From the NCBI GenBank assembly GCA_965208815.1, contig OZ242357.1, forward strand, positions 3,572,787 through 3,636,786: a DNA stretch of 64,000 nt. The letters run 5' to 3'. This document shows positions 54,540 through 63,202 of the stretch, in pieces; position 1 is the stretch's first letter, and each line of letters opens with the position of its first letter. This DNA is from Bin55 sp009840545 (GTDB lineage Bacteria > Pseudomonadota > Gammaproteobacteria > Pseudomonadales > Azotimanducaceae). The notes under the pieces were generated by a model. The model was not told the origin of the DNA. It saw nothing but the letters and a program-made list of their open reading frames with translations, and made no database searches. A program made the position numbers and the translations under genes.

Positions 54540-56633
54540 TTGAAACCAAGAAAAGTTGAATTTGAACTAGGCGACCATCGGGTACGCCTCGAAACGGGTA
54601 GGATCGCACGACAAGCGACCGGCGCAGTCATGGCGCACATGGACGACACGTCTGTGCTCTGTACGGTGACGGCCTCTACGGAAGCCATGCCCGATCAGTC
54701 TTTCTTTCCATTAACGGTGGACTATCAAGAACGAATGTACGCTGCCGGACGAATACCAGGAGGATTCTTTCGACGTGAGGGTCGTCCGAGCGAAAAGGAA
54801 ACGCTGACCTGTCGACTCATTGACAGACCGATACGACCCTTGTTTCCAAAGGAATTTCGTAATGAGGTGCATGTCATTGCTACGGTAATGTCTGTAGATC
54901 GCGACGTTGATCCCGATATTGTTTCAATGATTGGGACCTCGGCAGCACTGGCCATCTCAGGCGTACCTTTCGCAGGTCCAATCGGTGCAAATCGAGTCGG
55001 TTTCCAAAACAACACCTACTTGCTGAATCCACGATTATCGACACTCGAGGACTCAGACCTGAATATGGTCGTTGCGGGGACCGAATCAGCAGTTTTGATG
55101 GTCGAGAGCGAAGCCAAGGAATTGTCCGAAGATCAAATGCTTGGAGCGGTGTTGTTTGCTCACCAAAAAATGCAAGTTCAGATACAGGCGATCACACAGT
55201 TGGCCGAAGTGGCTGGCAATGAACAGTGGAACTATTCGCCACCGGAGACCAATAGCGAGCTACAAGCGAAAGTCGAACAGTCTGTCGGACAGGAATTGGG
55301 GGACGCCTATCTCGAAACGAGCAAACTCGACAGGCTTGGAAAAGTTCGACAGCTAAGAGAGAAAGTAGTTGAAGACCTCTCGCCGAACGATGAACCCATT
55401 GCGAACGAGGCGGAGGTTCTTGAGTACTTTTCTTCCTTGGAAAAGAACATCGTCCGAGAGCGTATCTTGAACGGCGAAGCCAGAATAGATGGCCGACGGA
55501 AGGACGAGGTTCGGGACTTGGACATCGAGGTAGGACTGCTCCCTCGAACTCACGGGTCTGCACTGTTCCAAAGAGGCGAGACTCAGGCAATCGTTGCTGC
55601 CACGTTAGGCGTTTCTCGCGATGCAGCGATGATTGACGCACTTAGTGGAAATACTCGCGACTACTTTCTGCTTCATTACAACTTCCCTCCATATAGCGTT
55701 GGAGAGGCTGGGAGACTTCGAGGGCCCGCTAGGCGAGAAATCGGACATGGTCGGTTGGCGCGTAGAGCTGTAGAAGCCGTCTTGCCTAACCAGGACGATT
55801 TTCCCTATACGATTCGTGTGGTTTCAGAAATCACGGAGAGCAACGGCTCAAGTTCGATGGCAAGTGTGTGCGGCACGTCGCTCGCGCTGATGGATGGCGG
55901 AGTTCCTATCAAGTCGGCTGTGGCGGGCGTTGCGATGGGGCTTGTCAAAGAGGACGATCGATTTGCGGTTCTTACAGACATTTTGGGAGATGAAGATCAT
56001 CTTGGTGACATGGATTTCAAGGTGGCAGGATCCGCAAAGGGGGTTACTGCTCTTCAAATGGACATCAAGATCGAAGGGATTACGGAGGAAATCATGGATG
56101 TGGCACTTGCGCAAGCGAAGGAAGCCCGAATGCACATTCTCCAGGCAATGCAAAAGGTCATCGATCAGCCGCGATCTGAGATTTCGCAGTTTGCTCCCGC
56201 AATTGAAACCGTCAAAGTGCATCCGACCAAAGTTCGCGATGTGATAGGAAAAGGTGGTGCCACGATCCGTTCCATCCAGGAAGAGTCCGGTGCAGAGATC
56301 GAGATCGACGACGATGGCGTCGTTAAGATTTATGCAGAATCGGCGGAGTCGGCCACAATTGCAAAACAGATGATTGCCTCACTCACCGAAGAACCTGAAG
56401 TAGGAAAGGTCTATCGCGGAGAGGTGAAGACCATCAAGGACTTCGGAGCTTTCGTAAACATTCTTCCTGGCAAAGACGGGCTTGTTCACATTTCCAAGAT
56501 TGCACAGGGTCGTGTCGAGAGAGTGTCGGACTACCTCAAGGAAGGGCAGGAAGTGGATGTTGTTGTGTTGGAGATCCAGCAAGGCGGACGCGTGTCTCTT
56601 TCGATGAAGGACGTTAACGATGCCGCAAACTGA
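54540..56633 (+). CDS. pnp: Polyribonucleotide nucleotidyltransferase
   Basis: 697 aa 3'-5' exoribonuclease of the degradosome. Two RNase PH domains (FPLTVDYQERMYAAGRIPGGFFRREGRPSE and HYNFPPYSVGEAGRLRGPARREIGHG) are followed by KH (VIGKGGATIRSIQEESGAEIEIDDDG) and S1 (VGKVYRGEVKTIKDFGAFVNILPGKDGLVHIS). The start is a TTG after AAAAGGGG. Last gene of the conserved block. Confidence 0.97.
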   Translation: MKPRKVEFELGDHRVRLETGRIARQATGAVMAHMDDTSVLCTVTASTEAMPDQSFFPLTVDYQERMYAAGRIPGGFFRREGRPSEKETLTCRLIDRPIRPLFPKEFRNEVHVIATVMSVDRDVDPDIVSMIGTSAALAISGVPFAGPIGANRVGFQNNTYLLNPRLSTLEDSDLNMVVAGTESAVLMVESEAKELSEDQMLGAVLFAHQKMQVQIQAITQLAEVAGNEQWNYSPPETNSELQAKVEQSVGQELGDAYLETSKLDRLGKVRQLREKVVEDLSPNDEPIANEAEVLEYFSSLEKNIVRERILNGEARIDGRRKDEVRDLDIEVGLLPRTHGSALFQRGETQAIVAATLGVSRDAAMIDALSGNTRDYFLLHYNFPPYSVGEAGRLRGPARREIGHGRLARRAVEAVLPNQDDFPYTIRVVSEITESNGSSSMASVCGTSLALMDGGVPIKSAVAGVAMGLVKEDDRFAVLTDILGDEDHLGDMDFKVAGSAKGVTALQMDIKIEGITEEIMDVALAQAKEARMHILQAMQKVIDQPRSEISQFAPAIETVKVHPTKVRDVIGKGGATIRSIQEESGAEIEIDDDGVVKIYAESAESATIAKQMIASLTEEPEVGKVYRGEVKTIKDFGAFVNILPGKDGLVHISKIAQGRVERVSDYLKEGQEVDVVVLEIQQGGRVSLSMKDVNDAAN

Positions 56634-56638
56634 TAAGG

Positions 56639-56666
56639 TCCTCCAATCTGTGAAGAGTTTGGAGGA
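56639..56666 (+). terminator. Hairpin after pnp
   Basis: TCCTCCAA at 56639-56646 pairs with TTGGAGGA at 56659-56666 around a 12-nt loop, 6 bp after the pnp stop. There is no strong T-run after it, so it may end or stabilise the pnp message rather than act as a classic terminator. It also marks the border between the conserved block and the accessory region. Confidence 0.5.
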
Positions 56667-56712
56667 GCATTGTGTTGAGGCAAGAGATTCTTTAGGGAAT
56701 TATACAGAATGC

Positions 56713-56740
56713 TTGACAAATAGATCTCGATCACTACAAT
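56713..56740 (+). promoter_or_regulatory. Strong sigma-70 promoter of the IS1595-type transposase
   Basis: TTGACA at 56713-56718 and TACAAT at 56735-56740, 16 bp apart: a near-consensus promoter 28 bp before the transposase ATG. Confidence 0.75.
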
Positions 56741-56768
56741 AACGCCATTGAATTTTGAGGCTGATTTT

Positions 56769-57749
56769 ATGGCGAAAGCACCAGGAAAGGCGTATCGTAA
56801 GGGACTCACCCCTATGGATCTGTTCGAGATGTTCCCCGATGAGAAGTCCGCAAAGGAGTGGTTCGAGTCGATCTATTGGGAAGATGGTCGCAGATGTGGC
56901 AAGTGCCAAAGCACCAAGACCAGAGAAGTCAAGAGCGGAAAACCGATGCCCTACTGGTGTTCGAGTTGCAGAAGCTATTTCAGCATCAAGACTGGCACGG
57001 TTCTAGCCCATTCCAACGTCTCCCTGAGAAAGTGGGCGCTAGCCATCTATCTGTGTCTCACAAGCCTCAAGAGCGTCTCCAGCATGAAACTGCACCGAGA
57101 CATAGGTGTAACTCAGCAAACGGCATGGTTCATGCTGCATCGCATCAGAGAGGCGTGGGCTAGCGATCCTAGCAACGAGTTTTCCGGTCCCGTTGAAGTG
57201 GATGAAACCTACATGGGCGGGAAAGAGAAGAACAAGCACAGTTCCAAGAAACTCAAAGCTGGCAGAGGCACTGTCGGAAAGACTGCGGTAGTAGGAGCGA
57301 AAGACCGAGACTCGAATGAAGTCAGAGCAAAGGTCGTGGAAACCACCGACTCGGAGACGCTAGTTGGATTTGTCGAGGACAACACTGCGAGAGGGGCTAC
57401 GGCCTATACCGATGATTCGCCATCCTACGACAGCCTTGCGTCCATGTTCAACAAGTACCTGCACGAAAGCGTGAAGCACTCTGTGGGAGAGTACGTTCGA
57501 ATGCAGGCTCACACCAACGGCGTGGTGTCGTTCTGGTCGATGCTAAAGAGAGCTCACAAGGGAACGTTCCACAAGATCAGCCCGAAGCACCTGAACCGAT
57601 ACGTTCAGGAGTTTGCGGGCAAGCACAACATCCGAGAGCTAGGAACGCTTAATCAGATGCGGGACGTCACGCTCAAACTTGTCGGTCGGAACCTTCTCCG
57701 CAAGAGACTCGTCGCTGACAACGGGCTTAGTTCCATGTCTCGGACGTAG
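56769..57749 (+). CDS. IS1595-family transposase
   Basis: 326 aa from ATG 56769; an ATG at 56748 would add seven residues. The N-terminal zinc ribbon has CGKCQS and CSSCRSYFS; SVSSMKLHRDIGVTQQTAWFMLHRIR follows. The catalytic domain shows VEVDETYMGGKEKNKH, TDDSPSY, and H-x-NGVVSFWSMLKRAHKGTFHK, the DDN(E)K pattern of this family. It is complete and probably active. I could not find matching terminal repeats by eye. Its last 111 bp overlap an antisense small gene. Confidence 0.92.
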   Translation: MAKAPGKAYRKGLTPMDLFEMFPDEKSAKEWFESIYWEDGRRCGKCQSTKTREVKSGKPMPYWCSSCRSYFSIKTGTVLAHSNVSLRKWALAIYLCLTSLKSVSSMKLHRDIGVTQQTAWFMLHRIREAWASDPSNEFSGPVEVDETYMGGKEKNKHSSKKLKAGRGTVGKTAVVGAKDRDSNEVRAKVVETTDSETLVGFVEDNTARGATAYTDDSPSYDSLASMFNKYLHESVKHSVGEYVRMQAHTNGVVSFWSMLKRAHKGTFHKISPKHLNRYVQEFAGKHNIRELGTLNQMRDVTLKLVGRNLLRKRLVADNGLSSMSRT

Positions 57750-57821
57750 GAGAGCCTTCGCCAGCTTCTCGGGTGTCGCACCCTTCAAGTCGCGTTCAGG
57801 GTGCAGGGTCGCTTTAGTCAT
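57639..57821 (-). CDS. Small protein with ATPEKLAKALLR motif
   Basis: 60 aa. The motif GATPEKLAKALLR occurs, from memory, in short uncharacterised proteins of accessory regions. Its ATG overlaps the end of the preceding gene by 8 bp (ATGACTAA), which argues for real translation. The 3' half lies antisense to the transposase 3' end. It is the third gene of a three-gene operon. Function unknown. Confidence 0.5.
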   Translation of the reverse strand: MTKATLHPERDLKGATPEKLAKALLRPRHGTKPVVSDESLAEKVPTDKFERDVPHLIKRS

Positions 57822-58119
57822 TGTTGTCTCTGGAAGTTCTGTTCTGTTCCAAGAATATAACTCTATTCTCAATGCGGTCTTGTCTCTCTTTGATGTTATT
57901 TAGCTGAACACGAATGGTTTCATACTGAGCTTCTATTAGTGCCCTGTTGCTGTTCGACACATTTGTAACCCAAAGACCTACAATCGTAGTGATCACAATA
58001 GCCGTAGGCCCAAGGATCAACCCCATCCTATTCCACCATGGTTGTTTCTGACTCTCTGGCTCTCCATCTCCAGGTCTGGCAGGGTTGTCTTCGCCTTTCG
58101 TTTTATCATAGGGCTTCAT
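57814..58119 (-). CDS. Single-pass membrane protein with coiled coil, unknown
   Basis: 101 aa. A polar N-terminus (KPYDKTKGEDNPARPGDGE) precedes one membrane segment at about residues 33-52 (LILGPTAIVITTIVGLWV). A helical, probably coiled-coil tail follows (IEAQYETIRVQLNNIKERQDRIENRVIFLEQ). Its start overlaps the upstream gene by 14 bp and its end overlaps the downstream one by 8 bp. I do not recognise the family. It could anchor or relay a signal for its partners (inference). Confidence 0.6.
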   Translation of the reverse strand: MKPYDKTKGEDNPARPGDGEPESQKQPWWNRMGLILGPTAIVITTIVGLWVTNVSNSNRALIEAQYETIRVQLNNIKERQDRIENRVIFLEQNRTSRDNND

Positions 58120-58381
58120 AGCTAGACAACAATTCCCACAGAGCTTTATTGGTGTAGCCTGAGTAGGCGGCGTTTATCTTAAAAACAATTCCAGATGCAT
58201 CCCTATCCTTGCCTTTAATCCCCGCCGATTCAGCAACATCATTGGTGGTAACACTCTGCCGAACTGGAACCACAAAGAATGTTGGAGTGTGCCTGTAAGT
58301 GTGGGTATATTTGTCTTTGAGTCGTTGCGGAACTTCCGTGTTTGGCTCATCCAAAACAACTGCAAATAGTTTGTCAGCCAT
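58106..58381 (-). CDS. Small alpha/beta protein, unknown
   Basis: 91 aa with AAAGGA seven bases before the ATG, a strong ribosome site. The sequence alternates strand and helix: KLFAVVLDEP, VPQRLKDKY, PTFFVVPVRQ, TTNDVAESAGI, ASGIVFKINAAYSG, NKALWELLSSYEAL. This suggests a small ferredoxin-like or similar fold. No family recognised. First gene of a tightly overlapping three-gene operon next to an IS1595 transposase. Confidence 0.65.
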   Translation of the reverse strand: MADKLFAVVLDEPNTEVPQRLKDKYTHTYRHTPTFFVVPVRQSVTTNDVAESAGIKGKDRDASGIVFKINAAYSGYTNKALWELLSSYEAL

Positions 58382-58411
58382 GTTAAATTCCTTTCGCCAC
58401 GAAAAGAGTTT

Positions 58412-58440
58412 ACCTTACTACCGGCGTGTTAGGCCGTCAA
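58412..58440 (-). promoter_or_regulatory. Candidate promoter of the three-gene operon
   Basis: On the minus strand TTGACG (58440-58435) and TAAGGT (58417-58412) are 17 bp apart. The -35 is good and the -10 is poor. It lies about 30 bp before the ATG at 58381. Confidence 0.4.
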
Positions 58441-58522
58441 AAGCGCAAAAGTGACATCTTCTATAATTGAGATTCCTTCATACTGTTGCTAACATTGTGA
58501 CTAACAACTGCAAGGAACGTTC

Positions 58523-58700
58523 ATGAAAAACAACGGCTCTACCCCCCCCCACAGAAAATTCGCCTGATAAGGTCAAAGTAGAGTATATTTTGGCATCCTC
58601 GGATTGGAACAGGTATTACCAGTCGTATGCCGACTTTATCAAAACTCTACGCATTCTCGCAGATGATGATGCCTTTGGTTCCCGTCCTCAAGATCCTTGA
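58523..58700 (+). pseudogene. Small gene with C9 tract, out of frame (possibly phase-variable)
   Basis: ATG 58523 has AAGGAA 5 nt upstream. It reads MKNNGSTPP through a run of nine C (58542-58550), then shifts and stops after 14 codons. With eight C the frame would continue as TENSPDKVKVEYILASSDWN and DFIKTLRILADDDAFGSRPQDP up to TGA 58700, which looks like a real protein of about 59 residues. The same frame after the TGA continues as SGYNPSNYDSSGEPENRD to a TAA at 58766. Either the tract varies in length, or the base count is wrong, or the gene is decaying. Confidence 0.5.
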
Positions 58701-58786
58701 AGTGGCTACAACCCTTCGAACTATGACAGTTCAGGAGAGCCTGAAAACAGGGATCCAAGAAACTAAATCTTGACTTTGTGGCTGGT

Positions 58787-59900
58787 CTAGGGCTGAGGCA
58801 TCTGGCTAGACATTTCCAACTGATTGGGTACTACTGGTAGGGGTACTTCACCGTCTTCTATATCGCTGTACCACGCTTGAAGAATCAAATCGTAGGTATC
58901 TCGGTCGAGTTCATAAAGATCGCGTAGGTTGTAGGGATACCTGAAATAACCTACAAAAAACGTCACCGACATTGTGGCGAAGAACTCGAACTGGTCTGTC
59001 ATGCCATAGTGTTCGGCGCGTTGATCTTCCCACCATGGATACATGACGCGGTTGTTGTCGTAATCGCCTGAGTCTTCTGCATCTTCGTAGGCATCCTCAA
59101 TTTCATCGTTGTAGAATCCGTCTTCGATAAACTGATCGTGGTAGGCGTGAGACATTTCATGTAGGACTGTGCTGTGTGTACAGCACCAAGCATTGTCTAT
59201 TAAGGGTTGCATTTGCCGGATGATTACATCGCCGTCTCGATCCTCGTAAAAATCGTCACGACTGCGATACCTCTCTGGAATATAGCAAGTCCAGGGACAA
59301 ATATCGTCCTCGTCTTCAGGATCTCCATCGTCATTGATCCATATTTCCACCTGCTGTAGCAGTTTGAGCTTATCGTCTGGGATAACCTCTACAATTCTTT
59401 GAAGCTGCGCTCGTATGCCCCACATCACAGCATCGGTCTTTTCAGGTCTTCTATTCACTTCTTCGGCAATGATTTGAACGGTGAAGCCTAATATTTCATG
59501 TTCGTGGTACTCGGCATCGGTGTCTGAATCGGAGAGAGCGCCAATTCCACTCATGGGCTGCAGAACTTCCGCACCAAGAATCGTCCTCGTCTTCAGGATC
59601 TCCATCGTCATTGATCCATATTTCCACCTGCTGTAGCGGTTTGAGCTTATCAGGTCTGGGATAACCTCACAATTCTTTGAAGCTGCGCTCGTTGCCCCAC
59701 ATCACAGCATCTCTTTTCAGGTCTTCTATTCACTTCTTCGGCAATCGGATTTGAACGGTGAAGCCTAATATTTCATGTTCGTGGTACTCGGCATCGGTGT
59801 CTGAATCGGAGAGAGCGCCAATTCCACTCATGGGCTGCAGAACTTCCGCACCAAGACTGGCACAGGCAAGCGCCAGCCCGATCGAAATTAGTTTTTTCAT
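58787..59900 (-). pseudogene. Exported zincin-like metallopeptidase gene, split by a tandem duplication
   Basis: ATG 59900 (AGAGG upstream) begins an export signal, KKLISIGLALACASLG, then AEVLQPMSGIGALSDSD. A 277-bp tandem duplication with indels breaks the frame. The second copy resumes the same residues, and the rest of the protein is intact to 58787. Removing 59580-59856 restores a 278-codon frame exactly. The zinc site is VLHEMSHAYHDQF (HExxH), with a probable third ligand Glu in DQFEFFATM, and a C-terminal LYELDRDTYDLILQAWY. This resembles secreted zincins of unknown substrate. The region 58787-59611 is open by itself but lacks a signal. Confidence 0.7.
59303..59856. repeat. 277-bp imperfect tandem repeat inside the metallopeptidase gene
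   Basis: Copy 1 is 59303-59579 and copy 2 is 59580-59856, both beginning ATCGTCCTCGTCTTCAGG and ending GCACCAAGA. Copy 2 carries several small insertions and deletions that cancel out in length. The differences look more like read errors than like selection, so a mis-assembly is possible. Confidence 0.85.
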
Positions 59901-60378
59901 AAGTACCTCTGTTGACAATAAGCTCCCGACATGGAGTCGGGTCGTGTCAACCATTGAGGTACAAAGGTCCCGCCTATTCACCGAGACGGGTTCGCGAAAG
60001 CCCGCTCCTTAAGTTCTTGTATTCAGCGAGCAACCTGACATCGGGTTCCTCAACGGCTGACTAGCGGATATTATCACAGCACTTTTGTCCGGCATCTATG
60101 TCCAACCTTGATATCCGGTTAAGGTCTGCAGAGGTCGGATTCTAGATCATTCCATCCAACGCCAGATAGTTTTTGCTCTTGAATGGGACGAGGATGCCGC
60201 CACGAACGCCGAGTGTGCGCGAGAGTCGACGGGGAACCGCATATTTCGGCGCGACTGCGCGTTGGTGCGCTGGTTTTGCGAGTTTTGGGACGAACCGATT
60301 CGCGGAAGAGCGGAACTCTTCGCCGGTACGTGGAACATGTCGCCGCTACGTCAGTCTCGATGTCGCCCGACGCGGCGC
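59901..60378. other. Border region with composition change
   Basis: No supported gene. The first 200 bp are AT-rich like the backbone and carry the upstream region of the metallopeptidase gene. From about 60.18 kb the sequence becomes rich in G and C and probably is the non-coding 3' end of the IS1380-like remnant. The reading frames here look like shadows. Confidence 0.4.
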
Positions 60379-60695
60379 TCAGCTTGCGACGGTCTCCCCG
60401 AAGCTGTCCGCGGCATGAAGCAGCCAGGCCAGCTCCCAGTTCGAGCGCGCGAAGTTCAGATACAGACGACGGCCGGTGCGCACCAGCACGGCCACCGTGC
60501 GCATCAGGTGCCGGATGACGTAGCCGAGGCTGCGGCTCCGCGCCTCCTTGGGCAGCATGCGGTGCTGGACGGCCCGCACCAGCAGCTGGGCGATCAGGGC
60601 GCACTCGTAGTACGCCTGGTTCGCCCGGAACCCCATGCAGCGGGGATGGTGCAGGTTCATCTCCCGCAGCGGGCCCTTGAACGCGTTCTCCTGAG
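60379..60695 (-). pseudogene. IS1380-like transposase, C-terminal remnant
   Basis: About 105 codons of the 3' end of a DDE transposase: ENAFKGPLREMNLHHPRC, RANQAYYECALIAQLL and IRHLMRTVAVLVRTGRRLYLNFAR, a pattern seen at the C-terminus of IS1380-type (DDE group 1) enzymes. The 5' part is cut off exactly where the IS256 end begins at 60696. No catalytic residues remain except perhaps the Glu of ENAFK. Confidence 0.55.
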
Positions 60696-60717
60696 GAGTG
60701 TCAGGAATTCCGTGTAT
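60696..60717. repeat. IS256 terminal inverted repeat (copy A)
   Basis: GAGTGTCAGGAATTCCGTGT marks the outer end of IS256 copy A. It matches the end of copy B at 63561-63582 in 19 of 22 positions and has the GAG-TGTCA start typical of the family. Confidence 0.75.
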
Positions 60718-60783
60718 ATCCCTTTTTCCCAGGTCACCCCCGAGGGGGTGAAAATTTCCCGACTCGTTCAATTCTACCATTTT

Positions 60784-61708
60784 CTACGCCTTTGTCACCC
60801 ATCCCTTGGAAGGGTTGAATCGATCGCCGAAGTGAATGGCGAACTCCCTCTTGGCCGACTGCCAGTTCAGCATCGGTCCTCTCCACTTGGAACTGGCCTC
60901 GCGCAGCGACAGATAGATCAGCTTCTTGGCCGCCCCCACGCTGGTGAAGTGTCCTCGAGCCCGCACCGCCCTGCGCACCGTGGCGTTCAGGCTCTCGATG
61001 GCGTTCGTGGTGTAGATCGCCTTGCGGATCAGCTGCGAGAACGCCAGGAACGGGATCACCAGATGCCACCGGTCGCGCCAGGAGCGCACCACGTCCGGAT
61101 GCCTGCGTCCCAGCTCGCTCTCCTCGAACGCGTCCAGCAGCTCCTCGGCCCGCTCCGCGCTCTCCGCCTTGTAGATGGGCTTGAGCGCGTCCGCCAGCTT
61201 CCTGCGCTCCTTGTACGACGCGCACGACAGCGAATGGCGCATCAGGTGCACGATGCAGGTCTGCACCGTGGTCTCCGGAAACGCCGTCTCCAGGGCCTCG
61301 GGAAAGCCCTTCAGTCCATCCACCACCGCGATCAGAATGTCCCTCAGTCCCCGAGACTTGAGCTCGTTCAGCACGTTGAGCCAGAACTTGGCCCCCTCGT
61401 GCTCGCCCAGCCACAGGCCGAGAACGTCCTTGTGGCCCCCTTCGTCCACGCCGATCGCCAGATACGTCGCCCGAGTGGCCACCGATCCGGCGTCCCGCAC
61501 CTTGACGTGGATCGCGTCCAGATACACGATCGCGTACGTGTCCCGAAGCGGCCGGCTCTGCCACTCCGCGTACTCCTCCATCACCACGTCGGTCACCCTC
61601 GAGATCAGATCGGGCGACACCTCGATGCTGTACAGCTCACGCACCGTCTCCCGGATCCGACGCGTCGACATGCCCCGGGAGAACAGATGGATCACCTTGT
61701 CGTCGAAG
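60784..61708 (-). pseudogene. IS256-family transposase, 5'-truncated (copy A)
   Basis: About 308 codons remain of the usual 400. The frame begins abruptly inside FDDKVIHLFSRGMSTRRI and keeps the catalytic region: YLDAIHVKVRD (first Asp), VVDGLKGFPEAL (second Asp), TTNAIESLNATVRR (Glu). The N-terminal 110 or so codons are replaced at 61708 by the junction leading into the IS1111-type element. Without a start codon and N-terminus it is unlikely to be active. Confidence 0.85.
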
Positions 61709-61727
61709 TGTCAATGTCAACTTAGAC

Positions 61728-61747
61728 GCTATGTCTTGACTTGCTCG
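61728..61747 (+). repeat. Left subterminal inverted repeat of the IS1111-type element
   Basis: GCTATGTCTTGAC-TT-GCTCG. Its partner is at 63203-63223 on the other strand, with 13 bp identical plus GCTCG. Confidence 0.8.
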
Positions 61748-61801
61748 CCCGTAAGATGACGAGAAGCAGCGAGCTTCCAATGAAAACGGAGAACAGGTCA
61801 C

Positions 61802-62956
61802 ATGAACGAAGCAGACCAGGAGCGACCACGACGTCGTTCGCGAACTTTCGTGGGTCTCGATGTGCACAAGTCGACGATTGCCGTGGCGGTCGCGGAGCGG
61901 GGAGAATCGACCTCGATTCGGGTGGAGGATCGAGGGGAGATTTCCAATACGACAAAAGCGGTGTCTCGGCTCGTGGAGCGCTTGAAGCGGGACTACGGAA
62001 CGAATCTTCATTTCGTCTACGAAGCGGGACCCTGCGGATTTGGTCTCCTGCGACGTCTGCGGACCATGGGATTTCAATGCGACCTCGTCGCGCCGACATC
62101 GATACCGAAACGCAGTGGCGATCGGGTCAAGACGGACCGTCGCGACGCTCGGGAACTGGCTCGTCTGTCCTCCATGGACTATCTCGAGCCGCTGTGGGTT
62201 CCCGATCCCGCGCAGGAGGCCATAAGAGATCTGGTTCGATTGCGCATGGACTTGAAGGAGGAAGTGAAACGCCAGCGCCAGCGTCTCTCTCATTTCCTGC
62301 TGCGTCAGGAGCGCGTGTGGAGCGCCACGTCCTACACGATGAAGCATCGATCCTGGATGAGAGACCTCAAGTTCGAGCAGCGGGCGCATCAACTGACACT
62401 GAGCGGTCTGCTGAACGCGCTGGAGGATCTGGAAAGGCGTCAGAAGGAGGTCGAGGAGGACATCGTTCGCGAGACGACGACCTGGAAGCTCGGTCCGCTG
62501 GTGGGATCCTTGAGAGCTCTTCGCGGAGTGGATCACCTCTCGGCGGTGACGCTGCTCGCGGAACTCGGCGACCTGCGAAGATTCGGTTCGGCTCGACATT
62601 TCATGGCCTATCTGGGGCTAGTTCCCAGCGAGCACAGCAGCGGAGGGAGACGTCGCCGGGGAGCCATCACGAAGACGGGCAACCGGACAGCTCGACGACT
62701 CTTGGTGGAGGGTGCGTGGACCTATCGGTTTCCCGCTCGCGAGACGATGCACATGCAGCGCAAGTCGGCGGAAGCGTCGACGTACGCCAAGGACCGATCC
62801 TGGGCGGCACAGCGACGACTGTGCCATCGCTACCATGCCATGCAGCGAAAGGGCAAGAACGTCAAGACCGTGGTCACGGCGATTGCACGCGAGCTCGCCG
62901 GCTACGTGTGGGACATTGCGTGCCACGAAATGCCGCTTGCGGTGTCGAACGACTAA
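61802..62956 (+). CDS. IS110-family DEDD transposase (IS1111 type)
   Basis: 384 aa, complete. The N-terminal RuvC-like DEDD site is visible as GLDVHKS (Asp), YEAGPCGFGL (Glu) and KTDRRDA (two Asp). The central coiled region is followed by the C-terminal domain FMAYLGLVPSEHSSGG, with the candidate catalytic serine, and GAITKTGNRTARRLLVEGAW. These enzymes are RNA-guided recombinases that use a guide RNA encoded in the element. Start ATG 61802, 54 bp inside the left repeat. Confidence 0.94.
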   Translation: MNEADQERPRRRSRTFVGLDVHKSTIAVAVAERGESTSIRVEDRGEISNTTKAVSRLVERLKRDYGTNLHFVYEAGPCGFGLLRRLRTMGFQCDLVAPTSIPKRSGDRVKTDRRDARELARLSSMDYLEPLWVPDPAQEAIRDLVRLRMDLKEEVKRQRQRLSHFLLRQERVWSATSYTMKHRSWMRDLKFEQRAHQLTLSGLLNALEDLERRQKEVEEDIVRETTTWKLGPLVGSLRALRGVDHLSAVTLLAELGDLRRFGSARHFMAYLGLVPSEHSSGGRRRRGAITKTGNRTARRLLVEGAWTYRFPARETMHMQRKSAEASTYAKDRSWAAQRRLCHRYHAMQRKGKNVKTVVTAIARELAGYVWDIACHEMPLAVSND

Positions 62957-63202
62957 ACAATCAAACGGAGAGGAAAGGAACGGCCGGAACCATGCGGGAA
63001 TCCTCGATACATTTTTGTGGCGCGCCGTCCTCGCGACGTTGCGGACCCACGAACTTAGACGGAGGCAAGCCCATGAAGCAACACCATTCTGTGGTAGCCA
63101 ACCCACGTATAGCAGAGTCGGACATGGTCCATTTCAATCCGCGCCGTTCCTTTCTTCAATGTTTGCAGAGAGAACAAACCAATCTACAATTTTGGGAGTG
63201 GT
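62957..63202 (+). ncRNA. Candidate seekRNA/bridge RNA region of the IS1111-type element
   Basis: About 246 bp of non-coding DNA between the transposase stop and the right inverted repeat. In IS1111-type elements the guide RNA (seekRNA) is encoded in this position. AACTTAGACG at 63052-63061 is identical to the sequence spanning the left boundary at 61719-61728, as expected if it were a guide segment for that end. Exact RNA ends cannot be told by eye. Confidence 0.5.

Noticed and set aside
59730..59981. Separate 83-codon gene with a signal peptide
   Set aside because: It is the 5' end of the metallopeptidase gene, cut by a frameshift in the duplicated unit, not an independent gene.
60262..61725. 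487-codon open frame on the plus strand
   Set aside because: It is antisense to the IS256 transposase, whose catalytic motifs are clear. GC-rich DNA has few stops, so long shadow frames are expected.
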